Source: Cladorhizidae sp. MBARI D1340-BT2 (Eukaryota > Porifera > Demospongiae > Poecilosclerida > Cladorhizidae). Taken from it: DNA of 64,000 nucleotides. A program made the translations under genes and the position numbers. The notes below the pieces were generated by a model. The model searched no databases. It was not told where the DNA came from and saw only the letters and a list, made by a program, of their open reading frames with translations. Positions within the stretch are counted from its first letter, which is position 1, and each line of letters begins with the position of its first letter. Positions 1 to 40,197 of this stretch are shown here, piece after piece. The stretch lies in assembly GCA_028752905.1 (NCBI GenBank), contig JAQNBH010000005.1:1733725-1797724 (forward strand), in the 5' to 3' direction.

Positions 1-410
1 GGTGTAACCATGGCAGCTGAATACTGCAAGTACATAGACCTTTCCTCCTCCCAGTGCATCTCGCACTCAACTTTTCCTCTGTCATTCACCGTAAAGTGAA
101 AGCGTATGGAGTGCATATACTGTAGCCAAGGAGCTTTAAGAAGTAAACTGGATTCATAGTAAGCTTTACTGGTTTGTCTTTGGAACTAATGTGGTCCCAA
201 CAGCCAGAAAGGAGCAATGAGTGACCTTTTACTCAACCGAACACAACCGTAATGCTATAAAATAAAATAACAATGACTTGCTTGATAAACAACTCACCCC
301 ACCTTCGGCTACATCAACCTCATGCGAGTCTATGGCTAGAGCAAGGCAATCTAACTAAGCTTACAAAGACTTTCTCAAGGATCAAATTCAAATTTGTTAG
401 TTGACATTTC
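1..410. other. No recognisable gene
   Basis: Unique sequence at the left window edge. I see no open frame with family resemblance. On the minus strand about 1-70 there is a short open stretch, but it has no coiled-coil character and no clear splice sites, so I do not assign it to the kinase gene that ends to its right. The last 50 bases are the left arm of the foldback element described next. Confidence 0.5.
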
Positions 411-1235
411 GACTAAATGCTCCAGCCTTCACCAAGAACAATGACTAGATGCTCTAGCCTTCATCAGGAATAATGACTAGGTGCTCTAGCCTTCATCAGG
501 AATAATGACTAGATGCTCTAGCCTTCATCAGGAATAATGACTAGATGCTCTAGCCTTCATCAGGAATAATGACTAGGTGCTCTAGCCTTCATCAGGAATA
601 ATGATTAGATGCTCTAGCCTTCATCAGGAATAATGACTAGGTGCTCTAGCCTTCATCAGGAATAATGACTAGATGCTCTAGCCTTCATCAGGAATAATGA
701 CTATGCTCTAGCCTTCACCACAAACAATGACTAGATGCTCAAGCCTTCATCAGGAATAATGACTAGATGCTCCAGCCTTCACCAGGAATAATGACTAGAT
801 GCTCTAGCCTTCATCAGGAATAATGATTAGATGCTCCAGCCTTCACCAGGAATAATGGCTAGATGCTCCAACCTTCAGCAGGAATAATGGCTAGATGCTC
901 TAGCCTTCATCAGGAATAATGACTAGATGCTCTAGCCTTCATCGGGAATAATGAATAGGTTCTCTAGCCTTCACCAGAATAATGAACTGATGCTCTAGCC
1001 TTCACCAGGAATAATGACTAAATGCTCCAGCCTTCACCAAGAATAATGACTAAATACTCTAGCCTTCATCAGGAATAATGACTAAATGCTCCAGCCTTCA
1101 CCAAGAATAATGACTAAATACTCTAGTCTTCATCAGGAATAATGACTAGATGCTCTAGCCATCATCATTCGTGATGAAGGCCAACATCTAGCCAAAACGT
1201 CTTTTAAGTTGGTCTTGTTATGGATTTTTTGGGGT
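360..1235. mobile_element. Foldback element with internal 32-bp array (copy 1)
   Basis: The left flank of the array (TTTCGACTAAATGCTCCAGC and following) recurs in inverted, diverged form to the right of the array around 1163-1215 (GATGAAGGCCAACATCTAGC then AAAACGTC). The same core is flanked by inverted arms at 22.8-23.0 kb and 36.2-39.2 kb, which supports one element family. It has no coding capacity. The arms are degenerate here and the exact ends are uncertain. Confidence 0.6.
411..1165. repeat. Minisatellite, 32-bp unit, about 23 copies
   Basis: The unit core is GACTAGATGCTCTAGCCTTC followed by ATCAGGAATAAT. Copies vary (GATGCTCC, TTCACC, one shortened unit near 703). The unit matches the centre of the compact foldback element at about 22,890-22,920 almost exactly, so the array appears to be an expansion of that element's core. 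Confidence 0.95.
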
Positions 1236-1450
1236 GAGTTTATGGATCAGAGAGTGGACTATATTTGGTTTGGCTCACTTTTTTTAAATGGCGGATGGAA
1301 AACCCTATTAAAAAACAAGCCTCTTATTCAGCTAAAACTCACAGGCAGCTTCTGAGCTGCTAAATGATGGGCCTCATTAGGACTTCCAGCGTACCTTGAA
1401 CCCTTTGTGAAGGCTATGTTTTAACAGTACTTGGAGTTGGCTTTTCTTGG

Positions 1451-4400
1451 AGATGGGAAGCACACTGAGAGTGAGGTCACCAGCCAGTGGAGAGCACTCT
1501 GAGAGTGAGGTCACCAGCCAGTGGAGAGCACACTGAGAGTGAGGTCCTCAGCCAGTGGAGAGCACACTGAGAGTAAGGTCACCAGCCAGTGGAGAGCACA
1601 CTGAGAGTGAAGTCCCCAGCCAGTGGAGATGGGAAGCACACTGAGAGTGAGGTCACCAGCCAGTGGAGAGCACACTGAGAGTAAGGTCACCAGCCAGTGG
1701 AGAGCACACTGAGAGTGAGGTCCCCCAGCCAGTGGAGAGCACACTGAGAGTGAGGTCCCCAGCCAGTGGAGAGCACTCTGAGAGTGAGGTCACCAGCCAG
1801 TGGAGATGGGAAGCACACTGAGAGTGAGGTCACCAGCCAGTGGAGAGGACTCTGAGAGTGAGGTCACCAGCCAGTGGAGATGGGAAACACACTGAGAGTG
1901 AGGTCACCAGCCAGTGGAGAGCACTCTGAGAGTGAGGTCCCCAGCCAGTGGAGAGCACACTGAGAGTGAGGTCCCCAGCCAGTGGAGAGCACACTGAGAG
2001 TGAGGTCACCAGCCAGTGGAGAGCACACTGAGAGTGAGGTCACCAGCTAGTGGAGAGCACACTGAGAGTGAGGTCACCAGCCAGTGGAGATGGGAAGCAC
2101 ACTGAGAGTGAGGTCCAAAGCCAGTGGAGAGCACACTGAGAGTGAAGTCCCCAGCCAGTGGAGAGCACAATGAGAGTGAGGTCACCAGCCAGTGGAGAGC
2201 ACACTGAGAGTGAGGTCCCCAGCCAGTGGAGATGGGAAGCACACTGAGAGTGAGGTCACCAGCCAGTGGAGAGGACTCTGAGAGTGAGGTCACCAGCCAG
2301 TGGAGATGGGAAGCACACTGAGAGTGAGGTCACCAGCCAGTGGAGAGCACACTGAGAGTAAGTTCACCAGCCAGTGGAGAGCACTCTGAGAGTGAGGTCA
2401 CCAGCCAGTGGAGAGCACACTGAGAGTGAGGTCCCCAGCCAGTGGAGAGCGTGAGGTCCCCAGCCAGTGGAGATGGGAAGCACACTGAGATTGAGGTCAC
2501 CAGCCAGTGGAGAGCACACTGAGAGTGAAGTCCCCAGCCAGTGGAGAGCACACTGAGAGTGAGGTCACCAGCCAGTGGAGAGCACACTGAGAGTGAGGTC
2601 CCCAGCCAGTGGAGAGCAGACTGAGAGTGAGGTCCCCAGCCAGTGGAGATGGGAAGCACACTGAGAGTGAGGTCACCAGCCAGTGGAGAGCACTCTGAGA
2701 GTGAGGTCACCAGCCAGTGGAGAGCACACTGAGAGTGAGGTCACCAGCCAGTGGAGAGCACACTGAGAGTGAGGTCACCAGCCAGTGGAGATGGGAAGCA
2801 CACTGAGAGTGAGGTCACCAGCCAGTGGAGAGCACACTGAGAGTGAGGTCACCAGCCAGTGGAGAGCACACTGAGAGTGAGGTCACCAGCCAGTGGAGAG
2901 CACACTGAGAGTGAGGTCACCAGCCAGTGGAGATGGGAAGCACACTGAGAGTGAGGTCACCAGCCAGTGGAGAGCACACTGAGAGTGAGGTCCCGAGCCA
3001 GTGGAGAGCACTCTGAGAGTGAGGTCACCAGCCAGTGGAGAGCACACTGAGAGTGAGGTCCCCAGCCAGTGGATAGCACACTGAGAGTGAGGTCCTCAGC
3101 CAGTGGAGAGACCACTGAGAGTGAGGTCCCCAGCCAGTGGAGAGCACACTGAGAGTGAGGTCACCAGCCAGTGGAGAGCACACTGAGAGTGAGGTCACCA
3201 GCCAGTGGAGAGCACACTGAGAGTAAGGTCACCAGCCAGTGGAGAGCACACTGAGAGTGAGGTCCCCAGCCAGTGGAGAGCACACTGAGAGTGAGGTCCC
3301 CAGCCAGTGGAGAGCACTCTGAGAGTGAGGTCACCAGCCAGTGGAGATGGGAAACACACTGAGAGTGAGGTCACCAGCCAGTGGAGAGCACACTGAGAGT
3401 GAGGTCACCAGCCAGTGGAGAGCACACTGAGAGTGAGGTCCCCAGCCAGTGGAGAGCACTCTGAGAGTGAGGTCCCCAGCTAGTGGAGATGGGAAGCACA
3501 CTGAGAGTGAGGTCACCAGCCAGTGGAGAGCACACTGAGAGTGAGGTCACCAGCCAGTGGAGAGCACACTGAGAGTGAGGTCACCAGCCAGTGGAGATGG
3601 GAAGCACACTGAGAGTGAGGTCCACAGCCAGTGGAGAGCACACTGAGAGTGAAGTCCCCAGCCAGTGGAGAGCACAATGAGAGTGAGGTCACCAGCCAGT
3701 GGAGAGCACACTGAGAGTGAGGTCCCCAGCCAGTGGAGATGGGAAGCACACTGAGAGTGAGGTCACCAGCCAGTGGAGAGGACTCTGAGAGTGAGGTCAC
3801 CAGCCAGTGGAGATGGGAAGCACACTGAGAGTGAGGTCACCAGCCAGTGGAGAGCACACTGAGAGTAAGTTCACCAGCCAGTGGAGAGCACTCTGAGAGT
3901 GAGGTCACCAGCCAGTGGAGAGCACACTGAGAGTGAGGTCCCCAGCCAGTGGAGATGGGAAGCACACTGAGATTGAGGTCACCAGCCAGTGGAGAGCACA
4001 CTGAGAGTGAAGTCCCCAGCCAGTGGAGAGCACACTGAGAGTGAGGTCACCAGCCAGTGGAGAGCACACTGAGAGTGAGGTCCCCAGCCAGTGGAGAGCA
4101 GACTGAGAGTGAGGTCCCCAGCCAGTGGAGATGGGAAGCACACTGAGAGTGAGGTCACCAGCCAGTGGAGAGCACTCTGAGAGTGAGGTCACCAGCCAGT
4201 GGAGAGCACACTGAGAGTGAGGTCACCAGCCAGTGGAGATGGGAAGCACACTGAGAGTGAGGTCACCAGCCAGTGGAGAGCACACTGAGAGTGAGGTCCC
4301 CAGCCAGTGGATAGCACACTGAGAGTGAGGTCCTCAGCCAGTGGAGAGACCACTGAGAGTGAGGTCCCCAGCCAGTGGAGAGCACACTGAGAGTAAGGTC

Positions 4401-4700
4401 ACCAGCCAGTGGAGAGCACACTGAGAGTGAGGTCACCAGCCAGTGGAGAACACTCTGAGAGTGAGGTCCCCAGCCAGTGGAGATGGGAAGCACACTGAGA
4501 GTGAGGTCACCAGCCAGTGGAGAGCACACTGAGAGTGAGGTCCCCAGCCAGTGGAGATGGGAAGCACACTGAGAGTGAGGTCACCAGCCAGTGGAGAGCA
4601 CAATGAGAGTGAGGTCACCAGCCAGTGGAGAGCACACTGAGAGTGAGGTCCCCAGCCAGTGGAGATGGGAAGCACACTGAGAGTGAAGTCATCAGCCAAT
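1451..4700. repeat. Minisatellite, 34/40-bp unit, about 90 copies
   Basis: The unit core is CACTGAGAGTGAGGTCACCA then GCCAGTGGAGAG. A 40-bp variant carries an extra GATGGGA-type insert. Point variants (CCC for ACC, CACTCTG for CACACTG) are shared between distant blocks, which reveals a duplicated block: about 1,990-2,440 recurs at about 3,497-3,947. Unit length is not a multiple of three, so the minus-strand open frames (HWLVTSLSVCSPLAGD-type repeats) rotate through frames and are not genes. Confidence 0.97.
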
Positions 4701-5371
4701 GCTTGATGGCCGACAGTATTGTCAGAGTACTGAAGGGAAGGACATGCTGAAGCAGACGAGAACTTGTTTATTGACTGCTAATTAGTCATTATGCTCTCCA
4801 TCATTAGCACATCTCTCTTCTACTGATAACATTCTTTCTCGGCCAATTATCTCGTAGGGAGCGGCAACGATACAAATTTTTCCATCCAACTTCTCATCAA
4901 CGACAAGAAATAATTCAATACCAATTATTTCAAACACAAGTATTCCAGACTTGCATAAACACACAACAGTTTAGGAAACGCTGAGGTCTGACGAAACAAA
5001 AGTGATCAGCCATATAGCTGGCTAGCTAAGCTAATGATTTAGAACACAGAGCAGTAGAACTGAGACAAACTCCATTGTCTGTCTATGTAGTAGAGCTTAA
5101 GTCAATTGAGGTAGGAGCTAGCAACAAGGATTGCACCATCAAGTATCGTTACCATCAAGGATCACTACCTTCAGGATCGCTATCTTTGGCCTAAATGCTA
5201 GCGTGCTAGAGTAACAAAAAGCATTCGCTAAGCAAGTAACACGTCAACAGTGCTAACCTGCTAGAGCCTTCACGTGACAAAGAAGACACCCGAACTCTTG
5301 CTGTTTCAGGCTATTCAGGAGCATGTGTGCACCACATAATTAATCGTCAACTCTACCGAGTTACGGTAGGA
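4701..5371. other. Unique spacer without recognised gene
   Basis: About 670 bases between two arrays. A 60-residue minus-strand frame (4782-4964) has a hydrophobic-acidic composition, but I recognise no family, coiled coil or splice context. It lies in the expected path of the kinase gene's next exon yet does not resemble that coiled coil. Confidence 0.4.
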
Positions 5372-6056
5372 GCAGTGTCTACTATGTGTAGGCATGTATG
5401 CAGCTGGTGTCTACTATGTGTAGGCATGTATGTAGCTGGTGTCTACCATGTGTAGGCATGCATGTAGCTGGTGTCTACTATGTGTAGGCATGTATGCAGC
5501 TGGTGTCTACTATGTGTAGGCATGTATGTAGCTGGTGTCTACTATGTGTAGGCATGTATGTAGCTGGTGTCTACCATGTGTAGGCATGTATGTAGCTGGT
5601 GTCTACCATGTGTAGGCATGTATGTAGCTGGTGTCTACCATGTGTAGGCATGTATGTAGCTGGTGTCTACCATGTGTAGGCATGTATGTAGCTGGTGTCT
5701 ACCATGTGTAGGCATGTATGTAGCTGGTGTCTACCATGTGTAGGCATGTATGTAGCTGGTGTCTACCATGTGTAGGCATGTATGTAGCTGGTGTCTACTA
5801 TGTGTAGGCATGTACATATGTAGCTGGTGTCTACCATGTGTAGGCATGTATGTAGCTGGTGTCTACCATGTGTAGGCATGTATGTAGCTGGTGTCTACTA
5901 TGTGTAGGCATGTATGTAGCTGGTGTCTACCATGTGTAGGCATGTATGTAGCTGGTGTCTACCATGTGTAGGCATGTATGTAGCTGGTGTCTACCATGTG
6001 TAGGCATGTATGTAGCTGGTGTCTACCATGTGTAGGCATGTATGTAGCAGGTGTCT
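5372..6056. repeat. Minisatellite, 32-bp unit, about 21 copies
   Basis: The unit core is GTCTACCATGTGTAGGCATG then TATGTAGCTGGT. It is very homogeneous, with CTACTA/CTACCA as the main variant and one copy with extra ACATATG near 5,813. It ends about 50 bp downstream of the donor of the last readable kinase exon, so it lies in the following intron. Confidence 0.96.
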
Positions 6057-6103
6057 ACTTGGCTGGCTAGGTGCATAGGGCCACAGTTGTCTGGTTCACT
6101 CAC

Positions 6104-34222
<28,119 letters not shown>

Positions 34223-34429
34223 CTGAGAACACAGATCGCACAAACACAAGAATATAGACAAGTACACACAATATAATATACACAATACAAAATTATACAC
34301 AAATATAATGCACAATATATACACAGGATCATGAATGATGTGATATAGAATAGAAGAGACTTTAAAAGTGATATCAATCCACTTGTAAACAATGAAAAGA
34401 AACAAGAATTTACAAATGTAGACCACAAG

Positions 34430-34530
34430 CATTTAGGACCCTTTACCATAATACACCAAATATAACACAGAATTAAAAAGCAGTATGATATTAGTGACAT
34501 TATTTTTAATGGTAAAGGGTCCTCTAAATA
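34430..34530. mobile_element. MITE, CCTTTACC family, copy 3
   Basis: Ends CATTTAGGACCCTTTACCAT and ATGGTAAAGGGTCCTCTAAAT are inverted repeats around a 60-bp A/T-rich loop. It lies about 200 bp upstream of the catalytic-loop exon on the gene's strand. Confidence 0.8.
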
Positions 34531-34879
34531 TTTGTTGTCTATTTATCTATGCCGCATAGCAATGTGGGGAAATCATTCTCCTTCACACACAAGAGAGCAG
34601 AGAAACCACTGCTGCAAGTGCAGGGGCGTAGGAAATGATGAGGCTATGTTCTCACCCCTTTTTGAACAAAAGATTTAACTGTCAATGTGGATGGTTGCTA
34701 ATTACTAATGTAAATTTAGTTCCCTCCTCAAGTAGTGCACCCCCCACATGCTAGATGTGTTAATTAATTAATTAAATATCGTGTGCATGACAGTCACATG
34801 ACTACAGCACGTGCATGCTCGAGTATGCAGCTGCTTGTTCAGGTCCATTGATTCAAGCTACACCACTAGCTAGCTATCA
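34531..34879. other. Unique sequence
   Basis: Nothing recognised. Confidence 0.5.
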
Positions 34880-35128
34880 ATGTCTGTAGCTTACTTTTCC
34901 TCCAAAAACCCCTATCAACCCCTACACTCAATTTTCCTAAGAGAGAATTTGGTAAGCAGAAGAAGGTTAAGAGATCATTTCAACCTCAGGTGGCTCTCAC
35001 GTTTTTCATGGCTGCACTATGAGGAAGAAGATGTAGTAGCCTTTTGCTTTGTGTGTATCCAAGCAGAATCATCGGATCAGATCTGCGTAAATCTTCGCGC
35101 ATTTTCTTTTAACCATCAGAGCACTTGA
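34880..35128 (+). pseudogene. hAT transposase fragment, TTF-type zinc-finger region
   Basis: 82 codons. WLSRFSWLHYEEEDVVAFCF then VCIQAE matches the TTF-type motif of ZMYM1-like hAT proteins (W...WL.Y....D..FC..C). The frame then degenerates and stops before a 77-bp array. The later hAT relic at 41.3 kb covers the same position after the CIQA motif, so this is a separate copy and not its missing N-terminus. Confidence 0.75.
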
Positions 35129-35149
35129 TCATGAACTTATTTGAAGTAA

Positions 35150-36163
35150 AATTGTCCCTTGTTTATTACTGTTAATTGCACATGCATGATGAGGTTCCCC
35201 ACAGGATACATTGTCACACTCAACAAACTCTAAGTTGACATGTTTATTAGTTAATTGCACATGCATGATGAGGTCCCCCAGGATACATTGTCACACTCAA
35301 CAAACTCTAAGTTGACATGTTTATTAGTTAATTGCACATGCATGATGAGGTCCCCCAGGATACATTGTCACACTCAACAAACTCTAAGTTGACATGTTTA
35401 TTAGTTAATTGCACATGCATGATGAGGTCCCCCAGGATAATTGTCACACTCAACAAACTCTAAGTTGACATGTTTATTAGTTAATTGCACATGCATGATG
35501 AGGTTCCCCAGGATAAATTGTCACACTCAACAATCTCTAAGTTGACATGTTTATTAGTTAATTGCACATGCATGATGAGGTCCCCCAGGATACATTGTCA
35601 CACTCAACAAACTCTAAGTTGACATGTTTATTAGTTAATTGCACATGCATGATGAGGTCCCCCAGGATACATTGTCACACTCAACAAACTCTAAGTTGAC
35701 ATGTTTATTAGTTAATTGCACATGCATGATGAGGTCCCCCAGGATACATTGTCACACTCAACAAACTCTAAGTTGACATGTTTATTAGTTAATTGCACAT
35801 GCATGATGAGGTCCCCCAGGATACATTGTCACACTCAACAAACTCTAAGTTGACATGTTTATTAGTTAATTGCACATGCATGATGAGGTCCCCCAGGATA
35901 CATTGTCACACTCAACAAACTCTAAGTTGACATGTTTATTAGTTAATTGCACATGCATGATGAGGTCCCCCAGGATACATTGTCACACTCAACAAACTCT
36001 AAGTTGACATGTTTATTAGTTAATTGCACATGCATGATGAGGTCCCCCAGGATACATTGTCACACTCAACAAACTCTAAGTTGACATGTTTATTAGTTAA
36101 TTGCACATGCATGATGAGGTCCCCCAGGATACATTGTCACACTCAACAAACTCTAAGTTGACA
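35150..36163. repeat. Minisatellite, 77-bp unit, about 13 copies
   Basis: The unit core is TTGCACATGCATGATGAGGT then CCCCCAGGATACATTGTCAC and ACTCAACAAACTCTAAGTTG. Copies are almost identical, with a few single differences in the first five. It passes directly into the left end of the expanded foldback element. Confidence 0.96.
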
Positions 36164-39160
36164 TAATTAAATTACAATGCCCTCAATAATCAACTTGAAT
36201 TTTACTCTCTCAAGGTTTTGACTAGACGCTAGAGCCTTCATGAGATGCTATGACTTGCATGAGCTGCTCTAGCCTTCATGAGATGCTATGACTTGCATGA
36301 GCTTGTATAGAGATGCTCTAGCCTTCATGAGATGCTATGACTTGCATGAGTTTGTATAGATGCTCCAGCCTTCATGAGATGCTATGACTTGCATGAGCTT
36401 GTATAGATGCTCTAGCCTTCATGAGATGCTATGACTTGCATGAGTTTGTATAGATGCTCTAGCCTTCATGAGATGCTATGACTTGCATGAGTTTGTATAG
36501 ATGCTCTAGCCTTCATGAGATGCTATGACTTGCACGAGCTTGTATAGATGTTCTAGCCTTCATGAGATGCTATGACTTGCATGAGCTTGTATAGAGATGC
36601 TCTAGCCTTCATGAGATGCTATGACTTGCATGAGCTTGTATAGATGCTCTAGCCTTCATGAGGTGCTATGACTTGCATGAGCTTGTATAGATGTTCTAGC
36701 CTTCATGAGATGCTATGACTTGCATGAGCTTGTATAGATGCTCTAGCCTTCATGAGATGCTATGACTTGCATGAGCTTGTATGGATGCTCCAGCCTTCAT
36801 GAGATGCTATGACTTGCATGAGCTTGTATGGATGCTCCAGCCTTCATGAGATGCTATGACTTGCGTGAGCTTGTATAGATGCTCTAGCCTTCATGAGATG
36901 CTATGACTTGCATGAGTTTGTATAGATGCTCTAGCCTTCATGAGATGCTATGACTTGCATGAGTTTGTATAGAGATGCTCTAGCCTTCATGAGATGCTAT
37001 GACTTGCACGAGCTTGTATAGATGCTCTAGCCTTCATGAGATGCTATGACTTGCATGAGTTTGTATAGATGCTCTAGCCTTCATGAGATGCTATGACTTG
37101 CATGAGTTTGTATAGAGATGCTCTAGCCTTCATGAGATGCTATGACTTGCACGAGCTTGTATAGATGTTCTAGCCTTCATGAGATGCTATGACTTGCATG
37201 AGCTTGTATAGAGATGCTCTAGCCTTCATGAGATGCTATGACTTGCATGAGCTTGTATAGATGCTCTAGCCTTCATGAGGTGCTATGACTTGCATGAGCT
37301 TGTATAGATGTTCTAGCCTTCATGAGATGCTATGACTTGCATGAGCTTGTATAGAGATGCTCTAGCCTTCATGAGATGCTATGACTTGCATGAGTTTGTA
37401 TAGATGCTCTAGCCTTCATGAGATGCTATGACTTGCATGAGCTTGTATAGATGCTCTAGCCTTCATGACTTGCATGAGTTTGTATAGATGCTCTAGCCTT
37501 CATGAGATGCTATGACTTGCATGAGTTTGTATAGATGCTCTAGCCTTCATGAGATGCTATGACTTGCATGAGCTTGTATAGATGCTCTAGCCTTCATGAG
37601 ATGCTATGACTTGCATGAGTTTGTATAGATGCTCTAGCCTTCATGAGATGCTATGACTTGCATGAGCTTGTATAGATGCTCTAGCCTTCATGAGATGCTA
37701 TGACTTGCATGAGCTTGTATAGATGTTCTAGCCTTCATGAGATGCTATGACTTGCATGAGCTTGTATAGAGATGCTCTAGCCTTCATGAGATGCTATGAC
37801 TTGCATGGGCTTGTATAGATGCTCTAGCCTTCATGAGATGCTATGACTTGCATGAGCTTGTATAGATGCTCTAGCCTTCATGAGATGCTATGACTTGCAT
37901 GAGCTTGTATAGAGATGCTCTAGCCTTCATGAGATGCTATGACTTGCATGAGCTTGTATAGATGCTCTAGCCTTCATGACTTGCATGAGTTTGTATAGAT
38001 GCTCTAGCCTTCATGAGATGCTATGACTTGCATGAGCTTGTATAGATGCTCTAGCCTTCATGACTTGCATGAGTTTGTATAGATGCTCTAGCCTTCATGA
38101 GATGCTATGACTTGCATGAGTTTGTATAGATGCTCTAGCCTTCATGAGATGCTATGACTTGCATGAGCTTGTATAGATGCTCTAGCCTTCATGAGATGGT
38201 ATGACTTGCATGAGTTTGTATAGATGCTCTAGCCTTCATGAGATGCTATGACTTGCATGAGCTTGTATAGATGCTCTAGCCTTCATGAGATGCTATGACT
38301 TGCATGAGCTTGTATAGATGTTCTAGCCTTCATGAGATGCTATGACTTGCATGAGCTTGTATAGAGATGCTCTAGCCTTCATGAGATGCTATGACTTGCA
38401 TGGGCTTGTATAGATGCTCTAGCCTTCATGAGATGCTATGACTTGCATGAGCTTGTATAGATGCTCTAGCCTTCATGAGATGCTATGACTTGCATGAGCT
38501 TGTATAGAGATGCTCTAGCCTTCATGAGATGCTATGACTTGCATGAGCTTGTATAGAGATGCTCTAGCCTTCATGAGATGCTATGACTTGCATGAGCTTG
38601 TATAGATGTTCTAGCCTTCATGAGATGCTATGACTTGCATGAGCTTGTATAGAGATGCTCTAGCCTTCATGAGATGCTATGACTTGCATGAGCTTGTATA
38701 GATGCTCTAGCCTTCATGAGATGCTATGACTTGCATGAGCTTGTATGGATGCTCTAGCCTTCATGAGATGCTATGACTTGCATGAGCTTGTATAGATGTT
38801 CTAGCCTTCATGAGATGCTATGACTTGCATGAGTTTGTATAGATGCTCTAGCCTTCATGAGGTGCTATGACTTGCATGAGCTTGTATAGATGCTCTAGCC
38901 TTCATGAGATGCTATGACTTGCATGAGCTTGTATAGAGATGCTCTAGCCTTCATGAGATGCTATGACTTGCATGAGCTTGTATAGAGATGCTCTAGCCTT
39001 CATGAGATGCTATGACTTGCATGAGCTTGAATCGCGTGGTGGATACCTAGCTACCGGTATATAACACGCTCATACGAGTCTTGGCGTCTCATTAGTCCTG
39101 AGGAAGGCTAGAGCATCTGGTCAAACCATTGATGATTATTGAGAATGTCATTTTAATTAA
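36164..39160. mobile_element. Foldback element with internal 47-bp array (copy 3)
   Basis: Left end AATTAAATTACAATGCCCTC AATAATCAAC then TTTTGACTAGACGCTAGAGC. Right end about 39,097-39,160 (GAGGAAGGCTAGAGCATCTG, then GATGATTATTGAGAATGTCA, TTTTAATTAATT), which reverse-complements to the left end with some drift. The arms match the compact element at 22.8-23.0 kb. Between them lies about 2.8 kb of amplified core. Confidence 0.8.
36225..39025. repeat. Minisatellite, 47-bp unit, about 60 copies
   Basis: The unit core is GATGCTCTAGCCTTCATGAG then ATGCTATGACTTGCATGAGC and TTGTATA. The first 18 bases are the foldback core also present in the 32-bp array at 411-1165; the remainder is private. Variants (GCTTG/GTTTG, TATAGAGATG, and shortened units near 37,462, 37,970 and 38,060) recur in blocks. 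Confidence 0.96.
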
Positions 39161-39400
39161 TTATCACAGTATCAAACTGCTTTGAAGTTACAGCATACTA
39201 TATGAACTGTAATGAGATTGCTGAAGTATATATATATATATATATATATAGCTCAAGCTAGGTAGTTGGGCTAGGCTTAATTAAGTTCTTCTGAGTAGAT
39301 TCAACTTGAGCAAGTGCTTCAGTTATAGCACTCTGTATCTTGCAGCTGGGACATTTACTGTCAAGTCCAGAAGATAAATTACTTTTCTAGAACAGAAGGG
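39161..39400. other. Unique sequence with (TA)n
   Basis: A TA dinucleotide run lies at about 39,223-39,250; otherwise nothing is recognised. Confidence 0.6.
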
Positions 39401-39629
39401 CCTATTGTCATCCCACAAAGTTTGCCCAACATGTGGTTCTGCCATGAACAAGCAGAAGTGTGGAGTCATCGAGGACAAAATGTGACTTGAATAATGTGTA
39501 CTATAATATATAAGCTGGTCATCAATGCATGCTTCATTAGGTGGGCGGTGTATCAATGCATGCTTCATTAGGTGGGTGGTGTATGCTTGGGAAATCTGTC
39601 TCCTTGAGGGAAGGGTCTCTTTTCATAAG

Positions 39630-39945
39630 GTAAATACTCTGCCCCTCTGGCAGCACAGGAGGTAAATACTCTGCCCCTCTGGCAGCACAGGAGGTAAATA
39701 CTCGGCCCCTCTGGCAGCACAGGAGGTAAATACTCGGTCCCTCGGGCAGCACAGGAGGTAAATACTCTGCCCCTCTGGCAGCACAGAAGGTAAATACTCT
39801 GCCCCTCTGGCAGCACAGGAGTAAATACTCGGTCTCTCTGGCAGCACAGGAGGTAAATACTCGGTCCCTCTGGCAGCACAGAAGGTAAATACTCTGCCCC
39901 TCTGGCAGCACAGGAGTAAATACTCGGTCTCTCAGGCAGCACAGG
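39630..39945. repeat. Minisatellite, 32-bp unit inside the Merlin-like relic, about 10 copies
   Basis: The unit core is GGTAAATACTCTGCCCCTCT then GGCAGCACAGGA. In one plus frame it reads VNTLPLWQHRR, matching the transposase segment that follows the G(S/F)xF motif, so the array appears to be tandem-copied transposase coding DNA. The array starts and ends at AGG (CATAAGGTAAAT, and CAGGAGGCTGAA). Confidence 0.85.
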
Positions 39946-40197
39946 AGGCTGAAGTTAGTAGGCCATTTGCTATTCCAATGGTTGAGGGAGATATGTGGTT
40001 GGAGACTACTCAACCATGACGACTTCATGTTAGGTGTTCAGGGTTGTCTCAAGCCAAAGGAGATTGTCCTGTTGCTGTTTACTTATTAGCTTGTTTTTAC
40101 TTTCCTTCAAATTGGAAGATACTCATATCTGCATTTGGTATCATGGAAGTAGTGGCCAGAAGGATGCTGCAACCTTGCTGCCAATAATACCTCATGT

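Noticed and set aside
1..70. Minus-strand exon at the window edge
   Set aside because: Open for about 20 codons only, with no resemblance to the SLK/STK10 coiled coil.
411..1165. CRISPR-like array
   Set aside because: The repeats are directly adjacent with no unique spacers, no cas genes are present, and the genomic context is eukaryotic.
4782..4964. 60-codon minus-strand frame as a gene or exon
   Set aside because: No family resemblance, no coiled coil as the kinase gene would require, and no convincing splice sites.
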